The notes: generated by a model from the letters alone, not told the origin. 64,000 bases of DNA from Christensenella tenuis (GCF_014287795.1 NZ_JACOON010000001.1:372001-436000), one strand, 5' to 3'. Counted from the first letter of the stretch, positions 24,801 to 34,428 are shown. Translations and numbers: made by a program.

Positions 24801-26177
24801 ATGTTTGGCAAGGGGCATGTGTTCCGTGCGGGAACAATCAGTGCCGTTAAGGATAAGATTGCGTATGGATATGTAAAAAAATTCCTCGAACAAACGGGAA
24901 CACAGGCTAACGAAGCAGAAATCAACCGCCTCGTTCAGGGGGTTTCCGGCGTAAAAAAAACAACGGGGCAGCATCCGGGCGGTATTGTAATCGTTCCTCA
25001 CGATATGGAGGTATATGATTTTACGCCGGTACAAAAACCGGCCGATTCTGCCGAAGCGGAGTGGGTTACTACGCATTTCGACTTCAACTCGATGCATGAT
25101 ATCCTGATTAAGCTTGACATTCTTGGGCATGATGTACCGACTATTATCAGGCTCTTGCAGGATGCAACGGGCATCGATCCATTGACTATTCCCCTTGACG
25201 ATCAGGAAACCATGGCTCTTTTCTCCGGCTTAAAACCTCTTGGATTGAAATCCAAGGATTTACTTGGGATACAGACGGGAACGCTGGGCATACCGGAATT
25301 CGGCACAAAGTTTGTGCGCCAGATGCTGATGGATACAAAACCGACTACGATGTCTGAAATTGTACGAATCAGCGGTCTTTCCCATGGTACGGACGTATGG
25401 CTTGGGAATGCGCAGGATTTAATCAAAGCCGGAACATGCACCCTCAAAGAAGCAATCTGTACACGTGACGATATCATGAATTACCTGGTCGACAAGGGTG
25501 TGGAAAAGCGAATGGCATTTTTCATAATGGAAGCAACCCGAAAAGGAAAGGTCGCAAAAAACGGTTTTACAGAGGATATGCAAAAGGCGCTCGACGATGC
25601 GCATATTGCAGATTGGTTTATTGAATCCTGTAAAAAAATCAAATACATGTTCCCCAAAGCGCACGCCGTCGCCTATGTTATTATGGCATACCGTATTGCT
25701 TACTGTAAGGTGCACTATCCCGAGGCGTTCTATTCGTCTTATTTTACGGTCCGTTCAAACGATTTTGACGCTTCTTACATTCTGGGGGGGCTCGACGACA
25801 TTAAGAAAAACTGGCAAATTATTGAAAATAACGGCAATGCGACAGCCAATGAGAAAAATATGGCGACTATGCTCGAAGTAGCGTGTGAAATGTATTTGCG
25901 TGGTTATCATTTCCTCCCGGTTGATCTTGACCGGTCAGACTCTGAGAAGTTTCTCATTGAAGAGGGCGGACTGCGGCTGCCATTCCTCTCGATTCCCAAA
26001 CTTGGAGGAAATGCTGCGGCGAAAATTGTAGAAGAGCGGGAGAAGGGGGCTTTTATTTCCATTGAAGATTTAAGGAAACGTGCAAAGCTTTCCGCATCTG
26101 TTATCGAAGAAATGCAAAAAATGGGGACGCTAACCGGACTTTCCCAGACAAATCAACTGAGCCTGTTTGATTTTTAG
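21846..26177 (+). CDS. polC: DNA polymerase III alpha subunit, PolC type
   Basis: Replicative polymerase of Firmicutes with built-in proofreading. 1443 residues. In order: N-terminal domain (1-210), OB-fold near 243-325, PHP domain begun near 339 (RVELHVHTQMS, AITDHGVVQAF) and interrupted by the DEDD exonuclease (VFDIETTGL near 427, later AHNSDFDTKF), PHP remainder, zinc-binding CPACKH...CPKCG near 910-935, catalytic palm with KVPDIDLNFSGEYQ near 965, fingers and duplex-binding HhH, and a C-terminal clamp-binding QLSLFDF. TTG start overlapping the ispG stop. A Pro/Glu/Ala-rich linker near 180-225 is ordinary for the family. Confidence 0.98.
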   Translation: MNALIKSLTQVIDKINKDKRFSNLIQFDRVEFIAEEEVLRAFFKTVEHLAPFEFLKVKRELEESCNVKIKISLDQSCHADTLFQDEKILEQYLKDYLILSEPTVMPFIQPAKIVLNDRTLEILCASKMAEGIISTMKLNILAEHFLNDIYGVNGKVRIGVAEDAQSGYKVSADVQKAICPRNNPQKPAVRPVPVRDEAPPPWEAPPEEAEPNMPPADASVALKPKSTAPKGAVTKVCELKADTRVTIEGEVVYTEDKELKNGELIKHKFVLSDYTSSITCFFLEGNKFKTRLTPPKKGQWVVVTGLCADDSFEHEKTVKAQKIEKSNHKDREDKAESKRVELHVHTQMSAQDGVSDVKKIVARAAKWGHKAIAITDHGVVQAFPDAANAAKASGIHLIYGVEGYMIDDSKRIYDSDMPKGFYDEYVVFDIETTGLSHINCDITEIGAVRVINGELTDRFQTFVKPSGPIPPRIVSLTGINDDMVKDAPLPEAALAEFRRFCGDNAVLVAHNSDFDTKFIFHKSGEFGITYKNTVVDSLALCRLAFPSLKNHKLNTVAAHLHIPLEHHRAVNDAVCTAKIMLECFREFEKQGAQDMQGVNQMFSGHATGKNAKTYHIILLCKNKQGLKNLYKLVSFAHLDYFYRKPRMPKSVIDAHREGLIIGSACEAGDLYQAMLAGADEKKLLQIASFYDYLEIQPTANNEFMVKKGILAGNEDIRRLNKRIVELGRKLNKPVAATCDVHFLDPHEEYFRRIIFQIQGYDDTEQAPLYLRTTDEMLKEFEYLGEETAREVVIENPNKIADMTEEIELFQSETAMPSLPNASENITELAFKTAKEKYGDPLPELIEARLKRELDSIVSHGFSVLYYSAHLLVKKSNDDGYLVGSRGSVGSSLAATMTGITEVNPLPPHYVCPACKHSDFDIDKEKYPSGVDLPDAICPKCGTKYIKDGYDIPFEVFLGIDADKVPDIDLNFSGEYQPTAHKYTEVMFGKGHVFRAGTISAVKDKIAYGYVKKFLEQTGTQANEAEINRLVQGVSGVKKTTGQHPGGIVIVPHDMEVYDFTPVQKPADSAEAEWVTTHFDFNSMHDILIKLDILGHDVPTIIRLLQDATGIDPLTIPLDDQETMALFSGLKPLGLKSKDLLGIQTGTLGIPEFGTKFVRQMLMDTKPTTMSEIVRISGLSHGTDVWLGNAQDLIKAGTCTLKEAICTRDDIMNYLVDKGVEKRMAFFIMEATRKGKVAKNGFTEDMQKALDDAHIADWFIESCKKIKYMFPKAHAVAYVIMAYRIAYCKVHYPEAFYSSYFTVRSNDFDASYILGGLDDIKKNWQIIENNGNATANEKNMATMLEVACEMYLRGYHFLPVDLDRSDSEKFLIEEGGLRLPFLSIPKLGGNAAAKIVEEREKGAFISIEDLRKRAKLSASVIEEMQKMGTLTGLSQTNQLSLFDF

Positions 26178-26192
26178 CATACGGTTTTGCAA

Positions 26193-26221
26193 TTGACTAT
26201 TTATCCGTGCGGCTATATAAT
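26193..26221 (+). promoter_or_regulatory. secD-secF promoter
   Basis: TTGACT (26193-26198), 17-base spacer, TATAAT (26216-26221), giving a leader of about 90 bases before secD. No terminator for polC is visible in the 140-base gap. Confidence 0.75.
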
Positions 26222-26320
26222 ATTAAAGTGAGTTTTTAACTGTATTATGCAGTTTTTCTTTTTCACAGCGGACAAAGGCTTGATTTTGTCTGATAATTTA
26301 AGAAGGTAGGAGGAACATTG

Positions 26321-27625
26321 ATGAAAAAACGTAGCTTAGTCGGCATCATTGTAACATTCATTTTGATCGCTTTGTTGTGTTTTGTTGTCATCAACGGTTT
26401 CAGTGTTGGGATTTATGAAATCAAGCCGCTCAACGGTATCCAACAAGGACTGGACTTGACCGGCGGCGTTTATACCGTTTATCAGGCGGCAGATACGTCG
26501 ATCGAAAACTTTGACGACAAGATGGACGGTGCGATTCTGGTGCTCCGGGACAGGTTGGACGCGAAAGGATTTACGGAAGCCACGATTACAAAACAGGGAA
26601 CAGACCGGATCCGTGTGGAGATTCCGATCAACAGTACCAGCGACATTCAGGATCCAAATGAAGTGGCCGAGTTTATAGGAACTCCTGCAAAGCTTGAATT
26701 CGTTGGGCCGGATGGGGTGACGATCCTTGAAGGAAGCGATATTGCCAAAGCGCAGGCGGGGCAGCGGCAGGATGACCTCCAGTATGTCGTCAATTTTGAA
26801 TTGACGGCAGAGGGCGCTGAAAAATTTGCCGAAGCGACTGAGAAATTTGTCGGTCAATCGATTTCCATCACCATCGACGGCGAGGCCATTTCTTCACCGA
26901 CGGTAAATCAGGCTATCACTGGTGGAAAAGGTGAAATTTCAGGTAGCTTTACGGCCGAAAGTGCCCAGAATCTTGCAATGCAGATTGAAAGTGGCGCATT
27001 ACCGCTCGATTTACAGGAAATCGAAGTGCGTTCTATCAGTGCGACACTTGGTGCAGGCGCCCTGCAAAACAGCATCATCGCAGGCCTCATCGGTCTTGCA
27101 ATCCTGTTTATCTTTATTCTGATCTATTACAGATTGCCGGGGCTTGTGGCATGTATGGCGCTTATCGTGTACGTTTGCTTTGTACTTCTGCTTCTTGGCA
27201 GCGTTCCTGGCGTACAGCTTACGCTTCCCGGTATTGCAGGTATTATACTTGGCATCGGTATGGCTGTTGATGCAAACGTCATTATATTTGAGCGTTTCAA
27301 GGAAGAATTCCGTTCCGGAAAGACATTGCGGACTTCTTTTAACGGTGGATTCCAGAAAGCATTCGTTACGATCCTCGACTCTAATATTACAACTCTGATC
27401 TGTGCAATCGTACTTGCGGTATTTGGTACCGGTACACTTAAAAGTTTTGCCTATACATTGATTATCAGTATCGTTGTATCTATGATTTCAGCGTTGGCGA
27501 TCACGAGGGGCATTCTCAAAATGTTTATTAACCTAAACATCAAAAACCCCAATGTATTTATGGCTAAAGCAAAACAGCTTCGTGAAGCTGCCAAGGCAGC
27601 AAAAGAAGGAGGTGGCGCACAGTGA
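26321..27625 (+). CDS. secD: Protein translocase subunit SecD
   Basis: Membrane partner of SecYEG that uses the proton gradient to help pull exported proteins out. 434 residues with one N-terminal membrane helix, a large external region (GLDLTGGVYTVYQ after the helix; P1 domain about 40-230) and five helices at the C-terminus including GIAGIILGIGMAVDANVIIFERFKEE-type sequence around residues 300-325. A TTG precedes the ATG; the ATG at 26321 with TAGGAGG upstream is preferred. Overlaps secF by four bases (GTGA). Confidence 0.96.
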   Translation: MKKRSLVGIIVTFILIALLCFVVINGFSVGIYEIKPLNGIQQGLDLTGGVYTVYQAADTSIENFDDKMDGAILVLRDRLDAKGFTEATITKQGTDRIRVEIPINSTSDIQDPNEVAEFIGTPAKLEFVGPDGVTILEGSDIAKAQAGQRQDDLQYVVNFELTAEGAEKFAEATEKFVGQSISITIDGEAISSPTVNQAITGGKGEISGSFTAESAQNLAMQIESGALPLDLQEIEVRSISATLGAGALQNSIIAGLIGLAILFIFILIYYRLPGLVACMALIVYVCFVLLLLGSVPGVQLTLPGIAGIILGIGMAVDANVIIFERFKEEFRSGKTLRTSFNGGFQKAFVTILDSNITTLICAIVLAVFGTGTLKSFAYTLIISIVVSMISALAITRGILKMFINLNIKNPNVFMAKAKQLREAAKAAKEGGGAQ

Positions 27626-28551
27626 TTACAAAACACTTCAAAAAGTTTTTGATGATTCCAATTGTCATTATTGCACTGGGAATTATTTTTGGCGTCATCA
27701 ACGGCGGTCTCAATCTCGGTATCGATTTTACGGGCGGTAGCATCGTATCTATTGATTTCAAAGGAGAATTTGAAACGGATGTCGTCCAGAAAGCGCTCGA
27801 TAATAACGGAATGGGTGATTCGCCGATTGTAAAAGCCGGAGAAGGGTATACGCAGGCGGAAATCCGTATGCGCACACTTGATACGGATGAATTACAGTCC
27901 ACGACAAACGAGGCAATTCTCACGGATATCCAGCAAACGTATCCGGACGCAGAAATCGTGTCGGTCGATAAGGTTGGGGGCGTTGCCAGTTCCGAGCTGG
28001 TACGGAATGCTTTCCTTGCAGTTGCAATTGCCTGCGGCCTGATGCTGATTTATATCTGGATTCGGTTCCAGCTCTATAACGGTATCAGCGCAGTTGTTAT
28101 GCTGATCCACGACGTTGGAATTATGATCGCTATCATGTGCATCTTGCAGATTCAAATCAACAGTGCATTCATTGCGGCATGCCTTACGATCATTGGTTAT
28201 TCCATCAATAATACGATCGTAGTATTCGACCGTGTTCGTGATAATCTTAAGGTAATGGGAACCAAGCGTTTTACGCGGCCGGAAATTGCCGATACGAGCA
28301 TCAAGGAAACGCTTACCCGGACAATCAATACGTCCGTGACAACGTTGATTATGATTGTGTGCCTGTATATCTTTGGCGTACCGACGATCAAGGAGTTTTC
28401 ATTCCCGATTATCGTAGGCTTACTGGCAGGCGTATATTCGTCCGTACTTCTTGCAGCTCCGATGTGGGCGTTGCTTGCCGACCGGTTCGACAAGAAAAAA
28501 CAAAACGCTAAATCAAAAGCGAAAACAAAGAAAAAAGCTGCAAAGGCTTAA
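27622..28551 (+). CDS. secF: Protein translocase subunit SecF
   Basis: Second subunit of the SecDF export motor. 309 residues, six predicted membrane helices; GLNLGIDFTGGSIVSIDF follows the first helix and the family segment with AACLTIIGYSINNTIVVFDR lies near residue 190. Lysine-rich C-terminus. The GTG start overlaps the secD stop. A strong terminator follows. Confidence 0.96.
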   Translation: MITKHFKKFLMIPIVIIALGIIFGVINGGLNLGIDFTGGSIVSIDFKGEFETDVVQKALDNNGMGDSPIVKAGEGYTQAEIRMRTLDTDELQSTTNEAILTDIQQTYPDAEIVSVDKVGGVASSELVRNAFLAVAIACGLMLIYIWIRFQLYNGISAVVMLIHDVGIMIAIMCILQIQINSAFIAACLTIIGYSINNTIVVFDRVRDNLKVMGTKRFTRPEIADTSIKETLTRTINTSVTTLIMIVCLYIFGVPTIKEFSFPIIVGLLAGVYSSVLLAAPMWALLADRFDKKKQNAKSKAKTKKKAAKA

Positions 28552-28595
28552 GATATCTGTAGGTTACGAACAATTTGAGCAGTGATCTGAAATTA

Positions 28596-28627
28596 AAAAA
28601 GACCTCCCAAATGAGGAGGTCTTTTTT
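28596..28627 (+). terminator. Terminator after secF
   Basis: AAAAAGACCTCC / GGAGGTCTTTTT, 12-base-pair stem with a 7-base loop and a T-run to 28627. recJ begins 17 bases later, again with no visible promoter, so its transcription probably depends on read-through. Confidence 0.9.
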
Positions 28628-28643
28628 CTAAGGAAACAGCAAT

Positions 28644-30671
28644 ATGAAGTACATCCTGAAGCAAAAATCCCAAGTGAATAATAGCCCTGCGGTCATTGAC
28701 GGGCTGCGTAAAGAGCTGAAGCTGTCCAAATTAACCGCCGCGCTTCTTTGTGCGCGGGGAATCACCAGTCCGCAGGAAGCACAAATATTTTTAAATCCGG
28801 ATATCAGCCAATTACGTGATCCGTTTTTATTTGCGAATATGCATGACGCCGTCAGTGCTGTCAGGCATACTATCGCAACAAAAGGTAAAATTTGCATATA
28901 CGGAGACTATGATGCGGATGGTATTTCTGCGAGCGCAATCTTGTATAAAACCTTGAACCAAATGGGCGCAAAAGTAGAAGTCTTCCTGCCGAACCGTATG
29001 GAGCATGGGTATGGCCTCACATTGGAAAATATTGAACGCCTACAGGGAATATCGCTTTTAATTACTGTGGACTGCGGCATCACCAGCACACAGGAAATTG
29101 ACCGGGCAAAAGAACTGGGCATGACGACGATCCTTACCGATCATCACGAATGCCCGCATGTTTTACCTAAAGCAGATTATATACTGAACCCTAAATGTCC
29201 GGATGAAACATATCCATATCATTCCTTATGTGGAGCAGGGGTCGCGTTTAAATTTGCACAAGCCCTGATCGGAGATGCAGCTCTTGAAATGATTGACATT
29301 GCCGCACTTGCCACAATTGCGGATATCGTACCTTTGCTGGGCGAAAACCGCACAATTGCAGCTCTTGGACTAAAAAAGCTCAATGAAGACCCGAATCCCG
29401 GAATTAATGCGCTTGTTAAAAAAGCATGTGTCAAACGTACGTCTGAAATTGATGCGCAGACCGTATCATTCGTACTTGCTCCGCGCATAAACGCCGCAGG
29501 GCGCATTTCTACAGCAAAAACCGCCTTTGAACTCCTGACTGAAAATGATCCGGAACAACTTGAAGGTCTTGCGGAAAAATTGTGTACACTGAATATAGAC
29601 AGGCAGCAGCGGCAGGAGCGGGTTGTTGCTGAAGCGATGCAAATGCAGGAGGCAACCGGGGATCCCGGAGATAAGATAATTATTTTATATAAAAATGACT
29701 GGGATATCGGAATTGTTGGTCTTGCCGCTTCCAAAGTCTCCGAACGGTATGTGAAGCCTACCATCCTCCTCGGCGAATCGGAACCGGGAATTTTTACAGG
29801 CTCTGCGCGGAGTATCCCCGGCGTTAACATTTATGAAGCCCTGAATTCGCAGGCAACGATATATGAAAAATTCGGCGGGCATGCGGGTGCGGCAGGCCTT
29901 ACCATAAAAGAAGAATATATCCGGCAATTAAAGCACAGGCTAAATGAATTTTTAAAAGAACATTATGAGGATGATATTTTTAAACCGCTCAAAATGTATG
30001 ATCTTAAAATTACCCCGGCGGAAGTCTCAAATTCTTTGATTGCGGAATTTGAGACAATGCGGCCGTTTGGGTTTAAGAACGAACAAATAGAACTCCTGAT
30101 TGAAGGCGCGCACATCGAAGATATTCGCGCTATTGGCGAAGACAAACATGCCAAATTTCAAATCTCAAAAAACGGAAAAAGTATAAACGCCGTAATTTTT
30201 GGTACGCAGGCAGTTGATGTCCCAAGGTACGCAGATGTGGTGGGAACGCTTAACATCAATACCTTCGATATGAAACCGCAGATGATTGTCAATACGCTTT
30301 CTTATGAAGAAACTCCTTTGCAAAAAATGAAGCTTGCACGCACCTTTTTGCAAAAAACAGCTTCACCCTGTGAGGCGGACTGTAAAACTTATTTTCTCGA
30401 CCGTGAAACATTGCTTAGGGTGTATACGGTCTTAAAAAAAATAAACGAGAAAGCCGTTTCTTTTGCGGACGAAGGCAGTCTCGCGGAATTTGTACAGAAA
30501 TATGTTGCCGGATTGACGGAAAATAAAACTGCATTTGCCTTGTCTGTCTTTGAGGAATTGGGTTTGCTAGAAATGAAAAAAGATGATAAAATACACATTG
30601 TGATACATTCTGGGAAGCATGAGCTTTCAGACAGCAGGCTATATCAAAAGTTTGGTGCAGGGGAGAATTAA
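28644..30671 (+). CDS. recJ: Single-stranded-DNA-specific exonuclease RecJ
   Basis: 5'-3' exonuclease for recombination and mismatch repair. 675 residues. The DHH domain carries IYGDYDADGISASA near residue 85, VDCGIT near 135 and TDHHECPH near 163; the DHHA1 domain has FGGHAGAAGLTI near 410; an OB-fold follows (about 445-555) and a C-terminal extension of about 110 residues of the kind seen in Firmicute RecJ. ATG start. apt follows after one base. Confidence 0.96.
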   Translation: MKYILKQKSQVNNSPAVIDGLRKELKLSKLTAALLCARGITSPQEAQIFLNPDISQLRDPFLFANMHDAVSAVRHTIATKGKICIYGDYDADGISASAILYKTLNQMGAKVEVFLPNRMEHGYGLTLENIERLQGISLLITVDCGITSTQEIDRAKELGMTTILTDHHECPHVLPKADYILNPKCPDETYPYHSLCGAGVAFKFAQALIGDAALEMIDIAALATIADIVPLLGENRTIAALGLKKLNEDPNPGINALVKKACVKRTSEIDAQTVSFVLAPRINAAGRISTAKTAFELLTENDPEQLEGLAEKLCTLNIDRQQRQERVVAEAMQMQEATGDPGDKIIILYKNDWDIGIVGLAASKVSERYVKPTILLGESEPGIFTGSARSIPGVNIYEALNSQATIYEKFGGHAGAAGLTIKEEYIRQLKHRLNEFLKEHYEDDIFKPLKMYDLKITPAEVSNSLIAEFETMRPFGFKNEQIELLIEGAHIEDIRAIGEDKHAKFQISKNGKSINAVIFGTQAVDVPRYADVVGTLNINTFDMKPQMIVNTLSYEETPLQKMKLARTFLQKTASPCEADCKTYFLDRETLLRVYTVLKKINEKAVSFADEGSLAEFVQKYVAGLTENKTAFALSVFEELGLLEMKKDDKIHIVIHSGKHELSDSRLYQKFGAGEN

Positions 30672-30672
30672 A

Positions 30673-31185
30673 ATGGATTTAAAGGCAAAAATCAGAAATA
30701 TAGAGGATTTCCCGGAAAAAGGAGTGATCTTTCGGGATATCACAACCTTAATCAAAGATCCTGATGCGTTTGGATACGTAACGGATACGCTGGCAAGTCG
30801 TGTTCGGGAGCAGGACGTGGATATGATTGTGGTTCTGGATGCACGTGGATTTTTATTTGGTTCCCCGGTTGCCTATCTTTTGAAAAAGGGAATTGTTCCA
30901 GTGCGGAAAAAGGGAAAATTACCCGCAGACGTCTATCATGTGGAATATCAGCTGGAATATGGGACAGACCAATTGGAAATGCATAAAGATGCTATAAAAA
31001 AAGGGATGCGTGTCGCTGTTTTTGATGATTTGCTGGCAACCGGCGGGACGGCAAAAGCCGCATGTGAACTTGTTGAACTTGCAGGAGCAGAGGTCGTTTC
31101 CCTGAATTTCGTGATCGAGCTGACAGACCTCGGCGGAAGGGCTGCGCTCGGTGGCTACGATGTTTTTTCATTAGTACAGTATTGA
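30673..31185 (+). CDS. apt: Adenine phosphoribosyltransferase
   Basis: Purine salvage enzyme converting adenine and PRPP to AMP. 170 residues. Hallmarks: IEDFPEKGVIFRDIT at the N-terminus, VVLDARGFLFGSPVAY, and the PRPP loop VAVFDDLLATGGTAKAA near residue 120. The frame is open further upstream into recJ; ATG 30673 gives the family start. The recJ-apt-relA order is common in Firmicutes, linking nucleotide salvage to the ppGpp synthetase. Confidence 0.97.
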   Translation: MDLKAKIRNIEDFPEKGVIFRDITTLIKDPDAFGYVTDTLASRVREQDVDMIVVLDARGFLFGSPVAYLLKKGIVPVRKKGKLPADVYHVEYQLEYGTDQLEMHKDAIKKGMRVAVFDDLLATGGTAKAACELVELAGAEVVSLNFVIELTDLGGRAALGGYDVFSLVQY

Positions 31186-31204
31186 TGGTTGGGAGATAGT
31201 TTGG

Positions 31205-33343
31205 GTGTCGGAATACTATAACGATTTTATCAGGCGGCATAAGCTTGAAGATGATCCAATGCTGGAAAAAGCGTTTACAATAGCGGAAGAAGCCCATGCA
31301 GGCCAGCTCCGTCATTCTGGTGAACCTTTTTTTACCCATCCGCTTGCGGTTGCCGACATCGTTGCGGATCTCGGCCTTGACACTACGACAGTCGTCGCCA
31401 CGATTCTGCACGATGCCGTGGAAGATACACAGCTTACTACAGAAGATATCGGGCGGGAATTTTCTCCGGAAATTGCCAAGCTTGTCGATGGAGTCACCAA
31501 GCTCAATAATTACGATTTCAAAACACGGGAAGAGCAGCAGTGGGAAAGCCTGCGAAAAATGTTTTTGGCAATGGCTTCCGATATCAGGGTGGTCATTATC
31601 AAACTGGCTGACCGCCTGCACAATATGCGCACCTTGAAATATCAATCCGAAAATAAGCAGATTGAGAAGGCGACGGAGACGCTGGAAATTTATGCGCCGC
31701 TTGCACATCGCCTTGGTATCAGCGCTATCCAGTGGGAACTCGAAGACTTGTCGCTGAAATTTCTGCATCCAGATGAATATTTCGAGATCGCCAATAAAAT
31801 TGCATCAACCCGCGAAGAGCGCGAAAAACAAATTAATTCCGTTATTGTAAAACTGGAAGATAAACTTGCGGAAATGAAAATAAAGGCGGAGATTGAAGGC
31901 CGCCCCAAGCACATCTATAGCATTTATAAAAAGATGCGCGAAAAGCATAAAGTATTTGAAGAAGTTTACGACCTCATTGCGATCCGTATCATTGTGTCGA
32001 GCATTAAGGATTGCTATGGCGTTTTGGGGATTGTCCATACGATGTGGAAACCGATTCCCTTGCGTTTCAAGGATTATATTGCCGTTCCGAAGCAGAATAT
32101 GTACCAGTCCCTGCACACGACACTTCTAGGGGAAGACGGGAAACCGTTCGAAGTGCAAATACGCACATACGATATGCATCGGACTGCCGAGTATGGAATC
32201 GCCGCCCATTGGAAATACAAAGAAGGCGGCAAGGAATCGGGCATGGATTCCAAACTCGCATGGCTGCGCGAATTGATGGAATGGCAAAACGATCTTAAAG
32301 ATTCCAAGGAATTTATGGAAACGCTTAAGGTTGACTTGTTTGCGGATAATGTTTTTGTATTTACACCCAAGGGGGATGTGAAGGATTTTGTTGCCGGTGC
32401 GACACCGCTTGATTTTGCTTACAGCGTACACAGCGCAATCGGTAACAAATGCGTAGGAGCAAAGGTGAACGGAAAGATTGTTCCGCTCGACTACAAGCTT
32501 ATTACCGGGGATATCGTTGAAATTATTACTTCGAATTCTGCGACTCCGAGCCGTGATTGGCTGAAATTTGTGAAAACAGCACAGGCCCGGAGTAAAATTA
32601 AGCAATGGTTCAAGAAGCAACTTAAGGAAGAGAATATTGTCAAAGGCCGCGAAATGCTCGAGAAAGAGGCGAAGCGGCAAGGGTATCATTTATCCGAACA
32701 GCTCCTGAAACCAGATTGGCTGAGCGTTCTTTATAAACGTTTTACACTCAATTCACAGGACGATATGTTTGCTGCCGTTGGCTATGGTGCGCTTTCTGCC
32801 AATCAGATTCTTTCCAAGCTGATTGAGCAATATAAAATGGCCAACAAAATCGACTCCGGTTCAGAAGAACTGAAGATTGTGAAGCGCACGGGAAAGGGTG
32901 CGGAAGAAGATATTACCGTAGAGGGCAATACCGGCCTTGCGGTGCGTTTTGCCAAGTGTTGCAATCCGGTTCCCGGGGACGATATCGTGGGTTATATTAC
33001 GCGAGGACGTGGCGTATGCGTGCATACAAAGGAGTGCAAGAACCTTCAGAGTGTGGATAAGGAGCGTTTGATCGAGGTTGCATGGGCCGGAGACCAAACG
33101 ACCTCCTACAATGTCGAAATACAAATCGTGGCGGATGACAGGCCGGGCCTGATGGTGGAAATTGCCCAGGCAATGTACAATATGGGCAGGGATATCACAG
33201 CGATCAATGCACACTCGGCTAAAAATGGCGTGGCCACGATTTCCCTGCGCTCTAACATTACATCTGTACAAGACCTGCACGACCTAATGAACAAGCTGAA
33301 AGCTTTGAAAGGTGTGCGGGATGTATTCCGTGTGAACTATTGA
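31205..33343 (+). CDS. relA: Bifunctional (p)ppGpp synthetase/hydrolase (Rel)
   Basis: Long RelA/SpoT homologue controlling the stringent response. 712 residues. HD hydrolase domain near 35-180 with intact HDAVEDT (about 68-74); synthetase domain near 220-340 with RFKDYIAVPKQNMYQSLHT and EVQIRT; TGS near 380-445 (VFVFTPKGDVKDF); zinc-finger/CC region with FAKCCNPVPGDDIVGYITRGRG; C-terminal ACT domain near 637-705. Both catalytic halves look intact, so it should make and degrade the alarmone. GTG start at 31205. Confidence 0.97.
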   Translation: MSEYYNDFIRRHKLEDDPMLEKAFTIAEEAHAGQLRHSGEPFFTHPLAVADIVADLGLDTTTVVATILHDAVEDTQLTTEDIGREFSPEIAKLVDGVTKLNNYDFKTREEQQWESLRKMFLAMASDIRVVIIKLADRLHNMRTLKYQSENKQIEKATETLEIYAPLAHRLGISAIQWELEDLSLKFLHPDEYFEIANKIASTREEREKQINSVIVKLEDKLAEMKIKAEIEGRPKHIYSIYKKMREKHKVFEEVYDLIAIRIIVSSIKDCYGVLGIVHTMWKPIPLRFKDYIAVPKQNMYQSLHTTLLGEDGKPFEVQIRTYDMHRTAEYGIAAHWKYKEGGKESGMDSKLAWLRELMEWQNDLKDSKEFMETLKVDLFADNVFVFTPKGDVKDFVAGATPLDFAYSVHSAIGNKCVGAKVNGKIVPLDYKLITGDIVEIITSNSATPSRDWLKFVKTAQARSKIKQWFKKQLKEENIVKGREMLEKEAKRQGYHLSEQLLKPDWLSVLYKRFTLNSQDDMFAAVGYGALSANQILSKLIEQYKMANKIDSGSEELKIVKRTGKGAEEDITVEGNTGLAVRFAKCCNPVPGDDIVGYITRGRGVCVHTKECKNLQSVDKERLIEVAWAGDQTTSYNVEIQIVADDRPGLMVEIAQAMYNMGRDITAINAHSAKNGVATISLRSNITSVQDLHDLMNKLKALKGVRDVFRVNY

Positions 33344-33356
33344 GGGCCTGAAAATT

Positions 33357-33806
33357 ATGCGAGCTGTAGTACAACGGGTAAAAAATGCTTCTGTTTATGT
33401 GGACGGAGAGGCCATCAGTCAAATCGGTACCGGCCTTGTTGTATTGATTGGTATTTCTTCGGAAGATTCCGATAGGGATATGGAGTATATTGCGGAAAAA
33501 TGTGTCAATCTGCGGATTTTTGAAGATGCAGGCGACGTAATGAACCTTTCTGTAAAAGATATCGGGGGAGAAATACTCCTTGTTTCTCAGTTTACACTTT
33601 ACGGGGACGCACGCAAGGGCAGGAGACCAAGCTATATCAAGGCGGCTACCCCGGATGCGGCGCGGGATCTGTTCGAAAAATGTGTTTATTTATTTCGAAA
33701 AAAATATGAAAAAATACAAATTGGAAAATTTCAGGCAGAAATGCAGGTTTCCCTCGTAAATGATGGTCCTGTGACAATTTTGCTGGATAGCAAAAAGGAA
33801 TTTTGA
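33357..33806 (+). CDS. dtd: D-aminoacyl-tRNA deacylase
   Basis: Proofreading enzyme that hydrolyses D-amino acids (and glycine misattached to tRNA-Ala) from tRNA. 149 residues. MRAVVQRVKNASVYVDGE, the catalytic SQFTLYGDARKGRRPSY segment and the cross-subunit Gly-cis-Pro loop in NDGPVTILLDS are all present. ATG start 13 bases after relA; the relA-dtd pair is widely conserved. Confidence 0.97.
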   Translation: MRAVVQRVKNASVYVDGEAISQIGTGLVVLIGISSEDSDRDMEYIAEKCVNLRIFEDAGDVMNLSVKDIGGEILLVSQFTLYGDARKGRRPSYIKAATPDAARDLFEKCVYLFRKKYEKIQIGKFQAEMQVSLVNDGPVTILLDSKKEF

Positions 33807-33807
33807 A

Positions 33808-34428
33808 ATGCAAATTATACTAGTTGTGACAGGCGCCTTGCTTGAAAATGCATATATCATATATGAAGAAGGGTCTAAGGAAGCAATTGTCATTGATCCA
33901 GGTGATGATACCGCAAAAATAGAAGAACAAATTGACCATAATGGGCTTACCGTTTCATATATTCTTCTGACGCACGGCCATGCCGACCATATTGGCGCGG
34001 TCGATGAACTAAAGAGACGATATGGCGCGAAGGTTGCGGTGCATGAGAAAGATGCAGGAATGTTGACTTCTGCGCAAGCCAATCTTTCCGCTTTTATAGG
34101 CCTGCCATTTTGCATTGAGCCGGCAGATATCCTTTTGAAGGATGGGGATATGATAAATACTGGCAATCTAGCTTTACGCGTACTTCATACGCCCGGTCAT
34201 TCACCGGGCAGCGTTTGTTTTTTAGGCGGAGACGTATTGTTTTCAGGGGATACTTTGTTTGAAGGCTCTATCGGCCGCACAGATTTTCCAGGAAGCAGCA
34301 CAGAAGATATGAAAATTTCTCTGCAACAGCTTAGAGAACTGGAAGGCGATTATCAAGTCTATCCGGGGCATGGCGGCTCTACTACGCTTGCGCAGGAAAA
34401 AGCAATGAATCCATATATGGGATGGTAA
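33808..34428 (+). CDS. MBL-fold hydrolase (glyoxalase II-like)
   Basis: Metallo-beta-lactamase superfamily hydrolase, 206 residues. The metal motif THGHADHIGAVDEL lies near residue 52, with further ligands in HTPGHSPGSV and SGDTLFEGSIGRTDFPG and a late YPGHG. Sequence style fits the small hydroxyacylglutathione-hydrolase-like group found after dtd in many Firmicutes; the true substrate is unknown. One base after dtd and three before hemZ. Confidence 0.9.
   Translation: MQIILVVTGALLENAYIIYEEGSKEAIVIDPGDDTAKIEEQIDHNGLTVSYILLTHGHADHIGAVDELKRRYGAKVAVHEKDAGMLTSAQANLSAFIGLPFCIEPADILLKDGDMINTGNLALRVLHTPGHSPGSVCFLGGDVLFSGDTLFEGSIGRTDFPGSSTEDMKISLQQLRELEGDYQVYPGHGGSTTLAQEKAMNPYMGW

Noticed and set aside
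30992..31768. 258-codon minus-strand frame across apt and relA
   Set aside because: Antisense to both conserved genes and without family similarity.
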